The notes under the pieces: model-generated
Databases searched by the model: none
What the model was told of the DNA's origin: nothing
Seen by the model: only the letters and a program-made list of their open reading frames with translations
DNA from: Thermoleophilia bacterium
GTDB lineage: Bacteria; Actinomycetota; Thermoleophilia; Miltoncostaeales; Miltoncostaeaceae
Assembly: GCA_020438485.1 (NCBI GenBank)
Contig: JAGQUM010000053.1
Span: forward strand, 1-64,000
Direction: 5' to 3'
DNA length: 64,000 nucleotides
Translations under genes and position numbers: made by a program
Shown here: positions 53,957 to 61,992 of the stretch, piece by piece
Layout of the letters: every line of letters begins with the position of its first letter
How positions within the stretch are numbered: the stretch's first letter is position 1

Positions 53957-54544
53957 TCAGCCCGTGGCTCCCCGGACCGCGTACCGGTGGAGGGTGACGC
54001 CCTCCGCGTACGTCCGCTGCTCCAGCAGGTCGCACGCGACGCGCTCGTGGGGGACGTCGAAGAGCGGGCGGCCGCGGCCGAGGACGACGGGGTGGATGAA
54101 CAGCATCAGTTCGTCGAGCAGCCCGGCGCGCAGGAGCGCAGTGGCCAGGGTGGCGCCGCCGACGCCGATATCGCCGTCGGTCCCGTCCCTGAGGGAGGCG
54201 AGCTCGGCCATCGCGTCGGGGCCGCCGACGACCCGGGTGTTGTGGCCCGCGCTCGTGCGGGTGCTCGAGACCAGCACCTTCGACGCGTCGGTCCAGATGC
54301 GGCCGTACTCGCGCATCACGTCGGACTGGGACGCGTCGCCCGCGGCGGCGGGCCAGTACCCCTCCATCGTCTCGTAGACGACCCTGCCCTGCACCATCAT
54401 CGCGAGCGCCCGGGCCCGCGCGTTGAACTCGCGGTGAAGGGACTCGGTGATGCGCATCCAGTCGCCGCCGCCCTGTTCACCCGGGTCCTCGTCGATCATG
54501 AGGTCGAGCGACGTGTTCATCCAGTAGACGAAGCGGCCGGCCAT
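53957..54544 (-). CDS. RibD C-terminal/dihydrofolate-reductase-like protein
   Basis: The 195-aa protein has RFVYWMNTSLDLMID, QGRVVYETMEGYWP and GVGGATLATALLRAGLLDEL with HPVVLGRGRPLF, the usual RibD_C pattern that binds NADPH. Members reduce unknown small molecules rather than riboflavin precursors when alone. GGAGG precedes the ATG at 54544. It is divergent from hxlR across the putative operator region, a frequent pairing. Confidence 0.9.
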   Translation of the reverse strand: MAGRFVYWMNTSLDLMIDEDPGEQGGGDWMRITESLHREFNARARALAMMVQGRVVYETMEGYWPAAAGDASQSDVMREYGRIWTDASKVLVSSTRTSAGHNTRVVGGPDAMAELASLRDGTDGDIGVGGATLATALLRAGLLDELMLFIHPVVLGRGRPLFDVPHERVACDLLEQRTYAEGVTLHRYAVRGATG

Positions 54545-54558
54545 GGGAGCCTCCCCCG

Positions 54559-54620
54559 AGGTGGTTGCGTGTTGCAATCACTCTGCCCCGTGCTAGAGTG
54601 GTTGTCAAGAGCAATCACTC
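54559..54620. promoter_or_regulatory. HxlR operator/promoter with repeated CAATCACTC-type motifs
   Basis: CAATCACTC occurs at 54575-54583 and again within 54611-54620. Its near-inverse GAGTGGTTG is at 54596-54604, and a related GAGGTGGTTG at 54558-54567. Between them TTGCAA (54573-54578), a short spacer of ~15-16 bases and TAGAGT (54594-54599) look like a promoter for hxlR. A dimeric regulator bound here would cover both divergent promoters, suggesting autoregulation. Confidence 0.6.
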
Positions 54621-54632
54621 GGGAGGTGTCGC

Positions 54633-55124
54633 ACGGCACCGCGCAACCAGCCCCGCTCGGGGTGCCCCATCAACGCGGCCGTCGAGGTGCTGGGAGACCC
54701 CTGGACCCTCGTCGTGCTTCGCGACGTGGTGTTCGGCGGCCGGCGTCACTTCCGCGAGCTGCTGGCGCAGTCGGAGGAGGGCATCGCGTCGAACGTGCTG
54801 GCGTCGCGGCTGAAGGCCCTGGTCGCTGCGGGGCTGCTGACGCGGGACGACGCGCGGCGGGGCCAGCGGGCGCGGTACAGCCTTACCGAGGCGGGAATTC
54901 AGACTCTGCCGGTGTTGGTGGCGCTGGGCGCGTGGGGGCGGGCGCACCTCGCCACGACGCCGCTTCTGGCGGCGCGCCAGCGGGCCATGGAGGACGGCGG
55001 CCCGGCGTTCGTCGAGGGGCTGATGAACGAGCTTCGGGAGGCCCACCTGGGCGTGCCGCGCCCCGATCCCGGGGCGCCCCGCCCCAGCGACGCGCTGCGC
55101 GCCGCGTATGAGGCGGCTCGGTGA
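54633..55124 (+). CDS. HxlR-family winged-helix regulator (ACG start proposed)
   Basis: The winged helix (VEVLGDPWTLVVLRDVVFGGRRHFRELL, ASNVLASRLKALVAAGLLTR) is typical HxlR. The family-conserved first helix, RSGCPINAAVEVLG with its cysteine, precedes the first standard start, GTG 54687. No ATG/GTG/TTG occurs in frame back to the stop at 54594. GGGAGG at 54621-54626 is exactly 6 bases before ACG 54633, so initiation at ACG is plausible. The cysteine may sense oxidants or electrophiles. The stop overlaps the photolyase start. Confidence 0.88.
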   Translation, partial: TAPRNQPRSGCPINAAVEVLGDPWTLVVLRDVVFGGRRHFRELLAQSEEGIASNVLASRLKALVAAGLLTRDDARRGQRARYSLTEAGIQTLPVLVALGAWGRAHLATTPLLAARQRAMEDGGPAFVEGLMNELREAHLGVPRPDPGAPRPSDALRAAYEAAR

Positions 55125-56569
55125 GCGCCTGCCCCACCGTGGTGTGGTTTCGCCGCGACCTACGCACGGCCGACAACACCGCGCTGGCCCGGGCGTGCGC
55201 AGACGGGCCCGTGGTGTGCGTGTGGGTGCGCGACCCGGCGCTCTTGCGCCGTCGCCACCACCGGGCCCCCGGGCGGCTGGCGTTCCTACGCGACGGCCTG
55301 CGGGCGTTGGACGCCGACCTGCGGGCCCGTGGTTCGCGACTGGTGGTGCGCACGGGCGCGCCGGAGGCCGTGCTGGCCGACGTGTGCCGCACGGCGGGCG
55401 CTCGCCGCGTGGTGCACGCCGCGGAGGTCTCGCCGTGGGGGCGCGCGCGCGACCGGCGCGTGGCGGCGGCGCTCGCCCGCGACGGCGTGCGCGTGGACGA
55501 GGTGGGCGGCGACCTGCTGGTCGACCCCGGTGACCTGCCCGGCTCGTCCGGTGAGGGGTACCGCGTGTTCACGCCCTTCTGGAGGGCATGGCGGACGTTC
55601 CCCCTGCCCAGGCACTCCCCCGCGCCTGAGCGCGTCGACGGACCGCGCCTGGACGGCGAGGACCCCGGGGACGTAGCGGCCGGCGACCCGCCCGCGCCCG
55701 CCGGCGCCTCCGTGGCGCGCGACGCTCTGGTGAGGTTCATACGCGACGGCGGCGCCGACGGATACGCCGACACCCGCGACGATCCCGCCGCCGACGCCAC
55801 GTCGCACCTGGGCGCATACCTGAGGCTGGGGATGTGCACGGCGGCCCAGGTCGGCCGGGCGCTCGGCCTGCCGGGCGTGCTGTCCGCCGGCAGGGAGGAG
55901 TTCTGGCGTCAGATCGCGTGGCGGGAGTTCTTCCACCATCTGATGGCCCGCCGCCCGGGCGTCGCCCGCGCCGCGCTCGACCCCGCCCTGCGCGGCGTGG
56001 CGTGGGACGACGACCCGGACGGCCTGGACGCGTGGCGACGCGGCCTCACGGGTTATCCGCTGGTGGATGCGGGGATGCGGCAGCTCGCGGCCACGGGGTT
56101 CATGCACAACCGCGTGCGGATGGTGGCCGCGTCGTTTCTGGTCAAGGACCTCCACGTCGACTGGCGACGCGGCGAGACCGTGTTCATGCAGGCGCTCGTG
56201 GACGGCGACCCGGCCAGCAACAACGGCGGCTGGCAGTGGGTGGCGGGCACCGGGGCCCACGCGGCGCCGTACTTCCGCGTCCTCAACCCCGTGCGGCAGG
56301 CTCAGCGGTTCGACCCGGGCGGCGCGTACATCCGCCGATGGGTGCCCGAGCTGGCCGGGGTCTCCGGGGCCCGCATCCATGAACCGTGGCGGATGACCCC
56401 CGACGAGCAGGAGGCGGCCGGCTGCGTGATCGGCGTGGACTACCCGGGCCCCGTCACGGACCACTCCGGCGCCCGGGAGCGGGTCCTTCGGCTCTACCGC
56501 GACGCCCGCGCGCGCTCGTCGCGGGCTCCGGGAGGCCACCCGTCTCCGGGGGACGACGCCGCGGTGTGA
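55121..56569 (+). CDS. phr: deoxyribodipyrimidine photolyase
   Basis: The 482-aa flavoprotein of the cryptochrome/photolyase family has an N-terminal antenna domain (VVWFRRDLRTADNTALARA) and a C-terminal FAD domain with SHLGAYLRLGMCTAAQV, EFWRQIAWREFF, GYPLVDAGMRQLAATGFMHN and GGWQWVAGTGAHAAPYF. It repairs cyclobutane pyrimidine dimers with blue light. The GTG overlaps the hxlR stop (GTGA), so it is co-translated with the regulator, which may link light/oxidant stress to repair. Confidence 0.95.
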   Translation: MSACPTVVWFRRDLRTADNTALARACADGPVVCVWVRDPALLRRRHHRAPGRLAFLRDGLRALDADLRARGSRLVVRTGAPEAVLADVCRTAGARRVVHAAEVSPWGRARDRRVAAALARDGVRVDEVGGDLLVDPGDLPGSSGEGYRVFTPFWRAWRTFPLPRHSPAPERVDGPRLDGEDPGDVAAGDPPAPAGASVARDALVRFIRDGGADGYADTRDDPAADATSHLGAYLRLGMCTAAQVGRALGLPGVLSAGREEFWRQIAWREFFHHLMARRPGVARAALDPALRGVAWDDDPDGLDAWRRGLTGYPLVDAGMRQLAATGFMHNRVRMVAASFLVKDLHVDWRRGETVFMQALVDGDPASNNGGWQWVAGTGAHAAPYFRVLNPVRQAQRFDPGGAYIRRWVPELAGVSGARIHEPWRMTPDEQEAAGCVIGVDYPGPVTDHSGARERVLRLYRDARARSSRAPGGHPSPGDDAAV

Positions 56570-56597
56570 TCGCGGAAGCCCGGCGCCCTACGCGAGC

Positions 56598-56633
56598 GCC
56601 GTGGCCGCCCGGGTGAGCCCGGGCGGCCACGGC
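56598..56633. terminator. 16-bp perfect hairpin between convergent photolyase and NirS-like genes
   Basis: The arm 56598-56613 is exactly complementary to 56618-56633 with the loop TGAG. It lies between the two stop codons and should act in both directions. Confidence 0.8.
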
Positions 56634-56640
56634 GGACCCG

Positions 56641-58353
56641 TCAGTAGATGTCGTGCGCGGTGTTGTACACGTTGAACTTGCCCGTGGGCGTCACGAGCCA
56701 CGGGCCCGTGATGCGCTTGATCTCCTTCAGCGTGCGGTCGTTGTAGATGATCAACTCGCCGCGCCGGGTCCAGTTGGAGACCCATACCTCGGTGCCCTGC
56801 TTGTTGTACTCGAAGTGCACCCCGCGGCCGGCCTTCGTGGCGGTCCAGCACTTGTGCAGCTTGCCCGCCGCCTTGGAGTAGACGCAGATGCGCCGCGACT
56901 CCTTCTCGGATGTCGCCAGCGTCGCGTCGGTCCACACCCAGGGTGACTTGGGGTGCGTCTTCAGGAACAGGGTCCCCGCCGACGGGAGCTTCACCTTGCG
57001 CACGACCTTCCACGCGTACTCGGGGTGGTTGGCGGGGTCGGCCCCGTAGATGGTCAGCTTCCCCTCGCCCATGTGGGTGGTGGCCATCACCCATCCGTAC
57101 TTCGGGTCCTTCCAGTTGGCGCCACGCCCCGGGTGAGGCTTCGTGCCCGTGTCGATGAGCGCGACGCGCTTCTGGTCCTTCACGTCGATGACGGCGATCT
57201 GGTTCTGCATGTTCGCCGCGATCGCCAGGTAGCGGCCCGTGTGGTCGAACCCGCCGTCGTGCAGGAAGCGCTGGGCAGCGATCATCTTGGAGATCGGGAA
57301 GCCTGGCTTGGAGTAATCCACGATCGCCACGTAGCCGGATTCCTTGAGCGCGACCGCCCATACCGGCGCCGCGTGCGACGGCGCGATCACGGCGATGCGA
57401 ACCTCCTTGAGCTTCTGGCCGTCGATGCTCTCGGTGGGGACGGGCACCACCTTCTGGGGCTTCAGCGTGAGCCCGTCGTAGATCACGTACTGCATGGGCC
57501 AGTAGCAGCCCTCGATGATCCACTTGTCCTCGAACCCCTTGAACTTGCTGCCCTCGACGCTGCGCGCGTCGATGCAGCCCTTGACCTCGGCCACGACCTT
57601 GGGGGTCTTGTACCAGAGGTCGATCAGCGTGATCTTGCCGTCGCGGCCGATGGCGTAGAAGTACCGTCCGGTGGCGCTGGAGCGCAGGATGTGCACGGCG
57701 TAGCCGGTGTTCAGCAGCGCCACGCGCTCCTTGGTGTCGGAGTCGAAGATGCCCACCTTGCCCGCGTCGCGCAGGATGACGCCGGTGTAGTTGGTCCAGT
57801 CGCGAGTGGTCTCAGGCTTCGTGGGACGTTCCTTCACGGGGACCTTCAGGTCCCACGTCGTCTCGATCTCCTCCAGCGGAAGCTGGGGCGGTTCCGGGGG
57901 GTCCATCTGCAGGAAGCGGGCCATCATGGCCACCTCGTCCTTGGAGAGGAACCCCGCCTTGCCCCACGGCGGCATGCCGCCGGGCAGACCGTTCTGCACC
58001 ACCGCCTCGATCGCCACCGATCCGCGACGGCGCATCGTGCCGGGGTCCAGTGGCGGGCCGGTCGCGCCCGCACGCAGCGACCCGTGGCACCCGGCGCACT
58101 GCTTGAAGAAGATCTCGGAGGCCCGGTGGAACTGGGCGTCGTCCAGCGCGACACCCTCGGCCAGCGGCGGCGTGGGGAGGGTGGACGTGGGGGTCTCGGC
58201 CCCGCCGCCCCCGGTCGACGCCGCCGTGCCACTCGACGAGTCGTCGTCGCTGCACCCGACGATCCCCGCGGCCAGCGCGGCGGCGGCCGCGACGGCCAGT
58301 ACGTACCTCGGGCGTCCTGCGGCGCGCCCTCTGCCGGATTCCTCTCGCATCAT
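56641..58353 (-). CDS. cytochrome cd1 (NirS-like) lipoprotein
   Basis: A lipobox (AAGIVGC, Cys34) and an Asp/Ser-rich linker lead to a cytochrome c domain with CAGCH (Cys86, Cys89, His90) and a Met in PGGMPPWG. The eight-blade d1-heme propeller follows: LLNTGYAVHILR (proximal His221), APSH (His327), FLHDGG (His365), PHPGRGANW and the terminal LVTPTGKFNVYNT. These match dissimilatory nitrite reductase NirS, which reduces nitrite to NO, including both distal histidines. No nirF/D/L/G/H/J/E genes for heme d1 are in the window. Activity thus depends on genes elsewhere, or the protein is a cd1-like sensor. GGAGG precedes ATG 58353. Confidence 0.88.
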   Translation of the reverse strand: MMREESGRGRAAGRPRYVLAVAAAAALAAGIVGCSDDDSSSGTAASTGGGGAETPTSTLPTPPLAEGVALDDAQFHRASEIFFKQCAGCHGSLRAGATGPPLDPGTMRRRGSVAIEAVVQNGLPGGMPPWGKAGFLSKDEVAMMARFLQMDPPEPPQLPLEEIETTWDLKVPVKERPTKPETTRDWTNYTGVILRDAGKVGIFDSDTKERVALLNTGYAVHILRSSATGRYFYAIGRDGKITLIDLWYKTPKVVAEVKGCIDARSVEGSKFKGFEDKWIIEGCYWPMQYVIYDGLTLKPQKVVPVPTESIDGQKLKEVRIAVIAPSHAAPVWAVALKESGYVAIVDYSKPGFPISKMIAAQRFLHDGGFDHTGRYLAIAANMQNQIAVIDVKDQKRVALIDTGTKPHPGRGANWKDPKYGWVMATTHMGEGKLTIYGADPANHPEYAWKVVRKVKLPSAGTLFLKTHPKSPWVWTDATLATSEKESRRICVYSKAAGKLHKCWTATKAGRGVHFEYNKQGTEVWVSNWTRRGELIIYNDRTLKEIKRITGPWLVTPTGKFNVYNTAHDIY

Positions 58354-58451
58354 GGCGTGCACCTCCGTTTCCTCGCGTCGGGCCGGTGGCGGGTTCACCG
58401 CCACCGGGTTGGGCGCGGTGGGTGACCGGCCACCATTCTCGACGGGATTTG

Positions 58452-58468
58452 TTCGATGATTCACCGAA
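58452..58468. promoter_or_regulatory. 17-bp near-perfect palindrome upstream of the NirS-like gene
   Basis: TTCGnTGAnTCAnCGAA is symmetric at 14 of its 17 positions (the two mismatched bases plus the centre excepted). It lies ~100 bases upstream of the ATG, in an A/T-rich island. It is neither an FNR/NnrR box (TTGAT-N4-ATCAA) nor an obvious NsrR site, so the regulator is unknown. Confidence 0.55.
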
Positions 58469-58888
58469 TAAATTCCGGTCGTCCACTGTGGAGTAACCGC
58501 ACGTCGCCCCGGTCGGGGACGAACGGCCCAGCGGCGCCGGGCGCGCGCCCGCGGTCTCAGCCCGGCGTGGCCTGCCGGGGCTTGGTTCCGGGCGGGCGGA
58601 CGGGGATCCGCCGCAGCTCTCCTGCCGGCCGAGGCTTTCGATGACCGCGGCCCGGCAGGCGTCGCCGGGCGCGACGAGAGCCCTCCGCGGCGTTCCATCG
58701 GCGCCATCGGGCGCGCCCCGCGCCACGCGTCGACAGCCGCCACGGGGCACGCGAGACGGCCGACGGCGCGGCGTCCCGTGTCGACGAGAGCTCGACGAGA
58801 CGCGCTCGAGCTCGCCGGATCTCCGCGTGCCCGAGCCGTCGTCGAGACGCAGCCGCCCATCCGCCTCGTCCCTCGGACCTCACGGACC
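58469..58888. other. ~420 bp with no recognised gene
   Basis: It lies between the NirS-like promoter and the rnr terminator. It is GC-rich with several short inverted repeats (for example around 58505-58520). Reading frames in all directions look like GC artefacts. It may hold an mRNA leader or an unrecognised small RNA. Confidence 0.4.
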
Positions 58889-58911
58889 GGGAGCCGGCCT
58901 CCGTGGCTCCC
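58889..58911 (-). terminator. rnr terminator hairpin
   Basis: GGGAGCC / GGCTCCC around a 9-base loop begins two bases after the RNase R-like stop codon on the minus strand. Confidence 0.6.
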
Positions 58912-58912
58912 C

Positions 58913-60712
58913 CTACCGCCTTCTCGGAATCTGCCGCCGCCGGGCCCGCGACAGGCCCACCACGCGCGGGGCTGCCTCGCTGACCCACACCAGCGACACG
59001 CGCCCGCGCAGGGGTTGCACGTCGAAGATCTTCACATCCAACGCGTCTGCGAGGCGGAAGCCACGGTCGCTGGACTCCCCGACCAGTGCGATCTCCAACG
59101 CATCCAGCACCAGCGGCTCGTCGCTGATGCGCTTGGCCGGCAGGAAACCCTCGAGCGCGACGCCGAAGCTGACGAACACCCCGCCCGGGACGACGCCGGT
59201 GACCTCGCCGCGGTACACACGTTCGGGGTCCTGACGGAACAGGGCCTGGGCGTACATCGCGGCGCAGATGCGGTCGCCGCGGCGCTCCAGGGCCGCGGCT
59301 TCGCGCTCGGAGTCGGAGTTCTGCTGGCCCACCACCTCCAGTACGTCCTTCCCGGCGAGCGACGTGTCGTCGCCCAGGGTGTGCAGCAATGCGCGGTGGA
59401 CAACCAGGTCGGGGTAGCGGCGGATCGGTGACGTGAAGTGCGCGTACGCGGCGCTGGCGAGCCCCGAGTGCGTGACGTGCGCGGGCGTGTAGTAGGCCTG
59501 CCCGAGCGCCCGCAGCACCAGGGTCCACAGGCCGGTGCCGCGCCGGGTGTCTCCCTTTGCGGCCAGCGACGCGACGTGGCGGCCGACGGCCTCCCCCGCC
59601 GCCGTGGCGGCGCGACGGCACTCGGCGGGCCCCATCTCGCGGTCGCTCAGCGGCGGCGTGGCCACGCCCAGCGCGTCCAGGCGCTCGTAGAGCCTCTGCA
59701 CCCGCGCGGGGTCCGGGTCGGGGTGGTGGCGAAACAGGGCGGGCACGCTCTTCGCGATCAGGTGCCGCGCGACGGCCTCGTTGGCCGCCACCATGCAGTC
59801 CTCGACGATGCGGTGTGACTCGGTCTGCTCCTCGACGTGCACTCCGGTGACGCCGTCCGGGGCCAGCGAGAACTGCGGCTCGCCGCCCCCCACCGTGAGG
59901 CCGCCCGCCGCGTCGCGCCGCGCGCGCAGCCGGCGCGCGGCCTCACGGGCCGCGTCCACGGTGGGCGCAAGGCCGTCCTCCGGCAGCGCCCCGCCGGCGA
60001 GGTACCGGTCGACGTCCGGGTACGTCAGGCGGCACTCCGACCGGATCGCCGCGCGGTAGAAACGGGTGTCCGACACCGACCCGTCGGTGTGGACGAGCAT
60101 CTCGGCGGTCACGACGCGGCGCACCACGCCGGGGCGAAGGCTGCACAGGTCGTTGGCCAGGCGCGTGGGCAGCATGGGATCGACGGTGCCCGGCAGGTAC
60201 ACGCTGTTGCCGCGCCGCTCGGCCTCGGCGTCGATGTGCCCGCCGGGCGCGACATAGTGCGACACGTCGGCGATGTGCACCCAGAGGCGCACGCCGTCAC
60301 CCTCCGGCGCGGCCGCGATGGCGTCGTCGTGGTCTTTCGCGCCCTCCGGGTCGATGGTGACGACGCTCTGCGCCGTCAGGTCGCGGCGCCCGGGGTCGGC
60401 CAGGGGGTCGCCCTCGACCAGCTCGGCGGCCTCCCCGTCGACGCGGCGGGGCATGCCCCACCCCTTCCCGTCGTCGGCCAGGAGCGCCGCCATGGCGGCC
60501 AGCGGCGACCGGGACGGGCCGAAGACCCGCACCACCTTGCCCTGGCGGCCGCGCACCGTGACCTGCACGAGGTCGCCCACGCGGGCCTCGCCGCGCTGCT
60601 TGGCGCCCATCGGCACCGGCTCGCCGGGCGCGAACGCGGGCTCGGCGGCGGCCCCCCGGCCCGCGCCGGCGATGACGCCCACGAACTGGGTGGCCGGGCC
60701 CCCGCGGCTCAC
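58913..60712 (-). CDS. rnr: RNase R-like RNB-domain exoribonuclease, short form
   Basis: The RNB catalytic core contains TIDPEGAKDHDDAIAA with the metal-binding aspartates, VSHYVAPGG, PHFTSPIRRYPDL-type YAHFTSPIRRYPDLVVH and an S1-like domain near 510-580 (YRGEVTGVVPGGVFVSF). At 599 aa it is shorter than E. coli RNase R, lacking the N-terminal HTH and the second cold-shock domain. It degrades structured RNA 3' to 5', and RNase R acts in tmRNA-mediated decay elsewhere. The GTG overlaps the protease stop (GTGA). Confidence 0.92.
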   Translation of the reverse strand: MSRGGPATQFVGVIAGAGRGAAAEPAFAPGEPVPMGAKQRGEARVGDLVQVTVRGRQGKVVRVFGPSRSPLAAMAALLADDGKGWGMPRRVDGEAAELVEGDPLADPGRRDLTAQSVVTIDPEGAKDHDDAIAAAPEGDGVRLWVHIADVSHYVAPGGHIDAEAERRGNSVYLPGTVDPMLPTRLANDLCSLRPGVVRRVVTAEMLVHTDGSVSDTRFYRAAIRSECRLTYPDVDRYLAGGALPEDGLAPTVDAAREAARRLRARRDAAGGLTVGGGEPQFSLAPDGVTGVHVEEQTESHRIVEDCMVAANEAVARHLIAKSVPALFRHHPDPDPARVQRLYERLDALGVATPPLSDREMGPAECRRAATAAGEAVGRHVASLAAKGDTRRGTGLWTLVLRALGQAYYTPAHVTHSGLASAAYAHFTSPIRRYPDLVVHRALLHTLGDDTSLAGKDVLEVVGQQNSDSEREAAALERRGDRICAAMYAQALFRQDPERVYRGEVTGVVPGGVFVSFGVALEGFLPAKRISDEPLVLDALEIALVGESSDRGFRLADALDVKIFDVQPLRGRVSLVWVSEAAPRVVGLSRARRRQIPRRR

Positions 60713-61929
60713 TTGGCCTTCGCGGCCGCCACGGCCACGGCCCTGTTGAGCGCCTCGTCGGCCGGGGTCTTGGGGTTGTCCTGCGCCTTCACATCGGGCG
60801 GCAGGCCGCGTTTGGCCAGGTCGAACCCGGACGGCGTCAGGTAGCGGGCCGTGGTGTAGCGCAGCGCCCCGCCGTTGCGCAGCTCACGGGTGGTCTGCAC
60901 CAGGGCCTTGCCGAACGTGCGGGTGCCCACCAGCGTGGCGTCGTCCTCGTCGCGCAGGGCGCCCGCCACGATCTCGCTGGCGCTGGCGCTGTTGCGGTCG
61001 ACCAGCACCACGACGGGCAGCGACGTCACCGGATCCCTGGTGGTCCTGAGGGTCTCCCTGGAACGGTGAAGCCCCTCCGTGGTGACCACCGCGCTACCCC
61101 TGTCCGTGAACGCGCTCACCACCCCCACCGCCTCGTCCACCAGGCCGCCGGGGTCTCCACGCAGGTCGAACACGAACGACCGCACGCCCTTCTTGCCCAG
61201 TGCGGCGACGGCGTCGCGCACCTCCCCGCCCGCGCCGCGATCGAACTCGGACAGCCGCACGTAGCCGACGGCCACGTCGCCGCGGCGAACGACGCGGGAC
61301 CGCACCAGGGGGATCCGCACCTTGGCGCGGGTGAGCGAATACACCTTGTCGGCGGCGCCCTTGCGGCGGATGCCGACCCGCACAGGCGTTCCCTCCTTGC
61401 CGCGGATGCGGTGCACCACCTTGTCGAGCGTCGGCCCGGGCACCACCTTGTCGCCGTCGACGCTGATGATGACGTCACCGCGGCGCAGGCCGCCCTTCAG
61501 CGCCGGCCCGCCGGGATAGACGTCGAGGATCGTGACGCCTTCGGGGCGCCGCGCCACCGAGATGCCGATGCCGGTGAGCGTCGCATCGAGGTGCTGCTGC
61601 ATCGCCGCGTAGTCCTGCGGGGTCAGGTAGTAGGTGTACGGGTCCTTGAGGGTCGCCACCATGCCCGCGACCGACCCCTTCTCCAGGGCCGCCTTGTCGA
61701 CGCTCTTGTAGTAGCCGTCCTCCAGCAGCGCGCGGACCTCGGAGCCGATGGGGTCGTCGGTGGCGCCCAGCACCCACCCGCGCACCGGCGGCGGCAGGTC
61801 GCTGAGGCCGGTGGCGCGCGGGTGGCCGCCCACCAGTACACCGACGGCGAACGCGGCGACGATGGCCAGCGCGGCGAGGACCACGCCCACGAGGCGGCGG
61901 GGCCGTCGGCCCTGAGGCGGCGTGCTCAC
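60709..61929 (-). CDS. C-terminal processing peptidase (S41)
   Basis: The 406-aa protein has one N-terminal anchor helix (LVGVVLAALAIVAAFAVGVLVGG), a PDZ domain (~115-195, VTILDVYPGGPALKGGLRRGD) and the S41 catalytic domain with Ser in NSASASEIVAGAL and Lys in TRTFGKALVQ. It cleaves C-termini of exported proteins. TATGAT (61944-61939) lies 9 bases before the GTG, so its mRNA starts at or near the start codon. It shares an operon with the RNase R-like gene. Confidence 0.93.
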   Translation of the reverse strand: MSTPPQGRRPRRLVGVVLAALAIVAAFAVGVLVGGHPRATGLSDLPPPVRGWVLGATDDPIGSEVRALLEDGYYKSVDKAALEKGSVAGMVATLKDPYTYYLTPQDYAAMQQHLDATLTGIGISVARRPEGVTILDVYPGGPALKGGLRRGDVIISVDGDKVVPGPTLDKVVHRIRGKEGTPVRVGIRRKGAADKVYSLTRAKVRIPLVRSRVVRRGDVAVGYVRLSEFDRGAGGEVRDAVAALGKKGVRSFVFDLRGDPGGLVDEAVGVVSAFTDRGSAVVTTEGLHRSRETLRTTRDPVTSLPVVVLVDRNSASASEIVAGALRDEDDATLVGTRTFGKALVQTTRELRNGGALRYTTARYLTPSGFDLAKRGLPPDVKAQDNPKTPADEALNRAVAVAAAKAK

Positions 61930-61950
61930 TGACGGTCGATCATAGACGCG

Positions 61951-61985
61951 CCCCCGCGCCCGGACGCACGACCCGGGCGCGGGGG
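61951..61985 (-). terminator. ftsX terminator hairpin
   Basis: CCCCCGCGCCCGG (61951-61963) pairs with CCGGGCGCGGGGG (61973-61985), 13 bp around 9 bases. It starts 8 bases beyond the ftsX stop. The S41 promoter TATGAT follows at once, so ftsEX and the S41 operon look like separate units. Confidence 0.75.
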
Positions 61986-61992
61986 GCCCGGG

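Noticed and set aside
56641-58353. Reading the cd1 protein as NirN or NirF
   Set aside because: The c-heme domain excludes typical NirF. Both distal histidines and the VTPTGKFNVYNT end favour NirS, although phylogeny would be needed to settle it.
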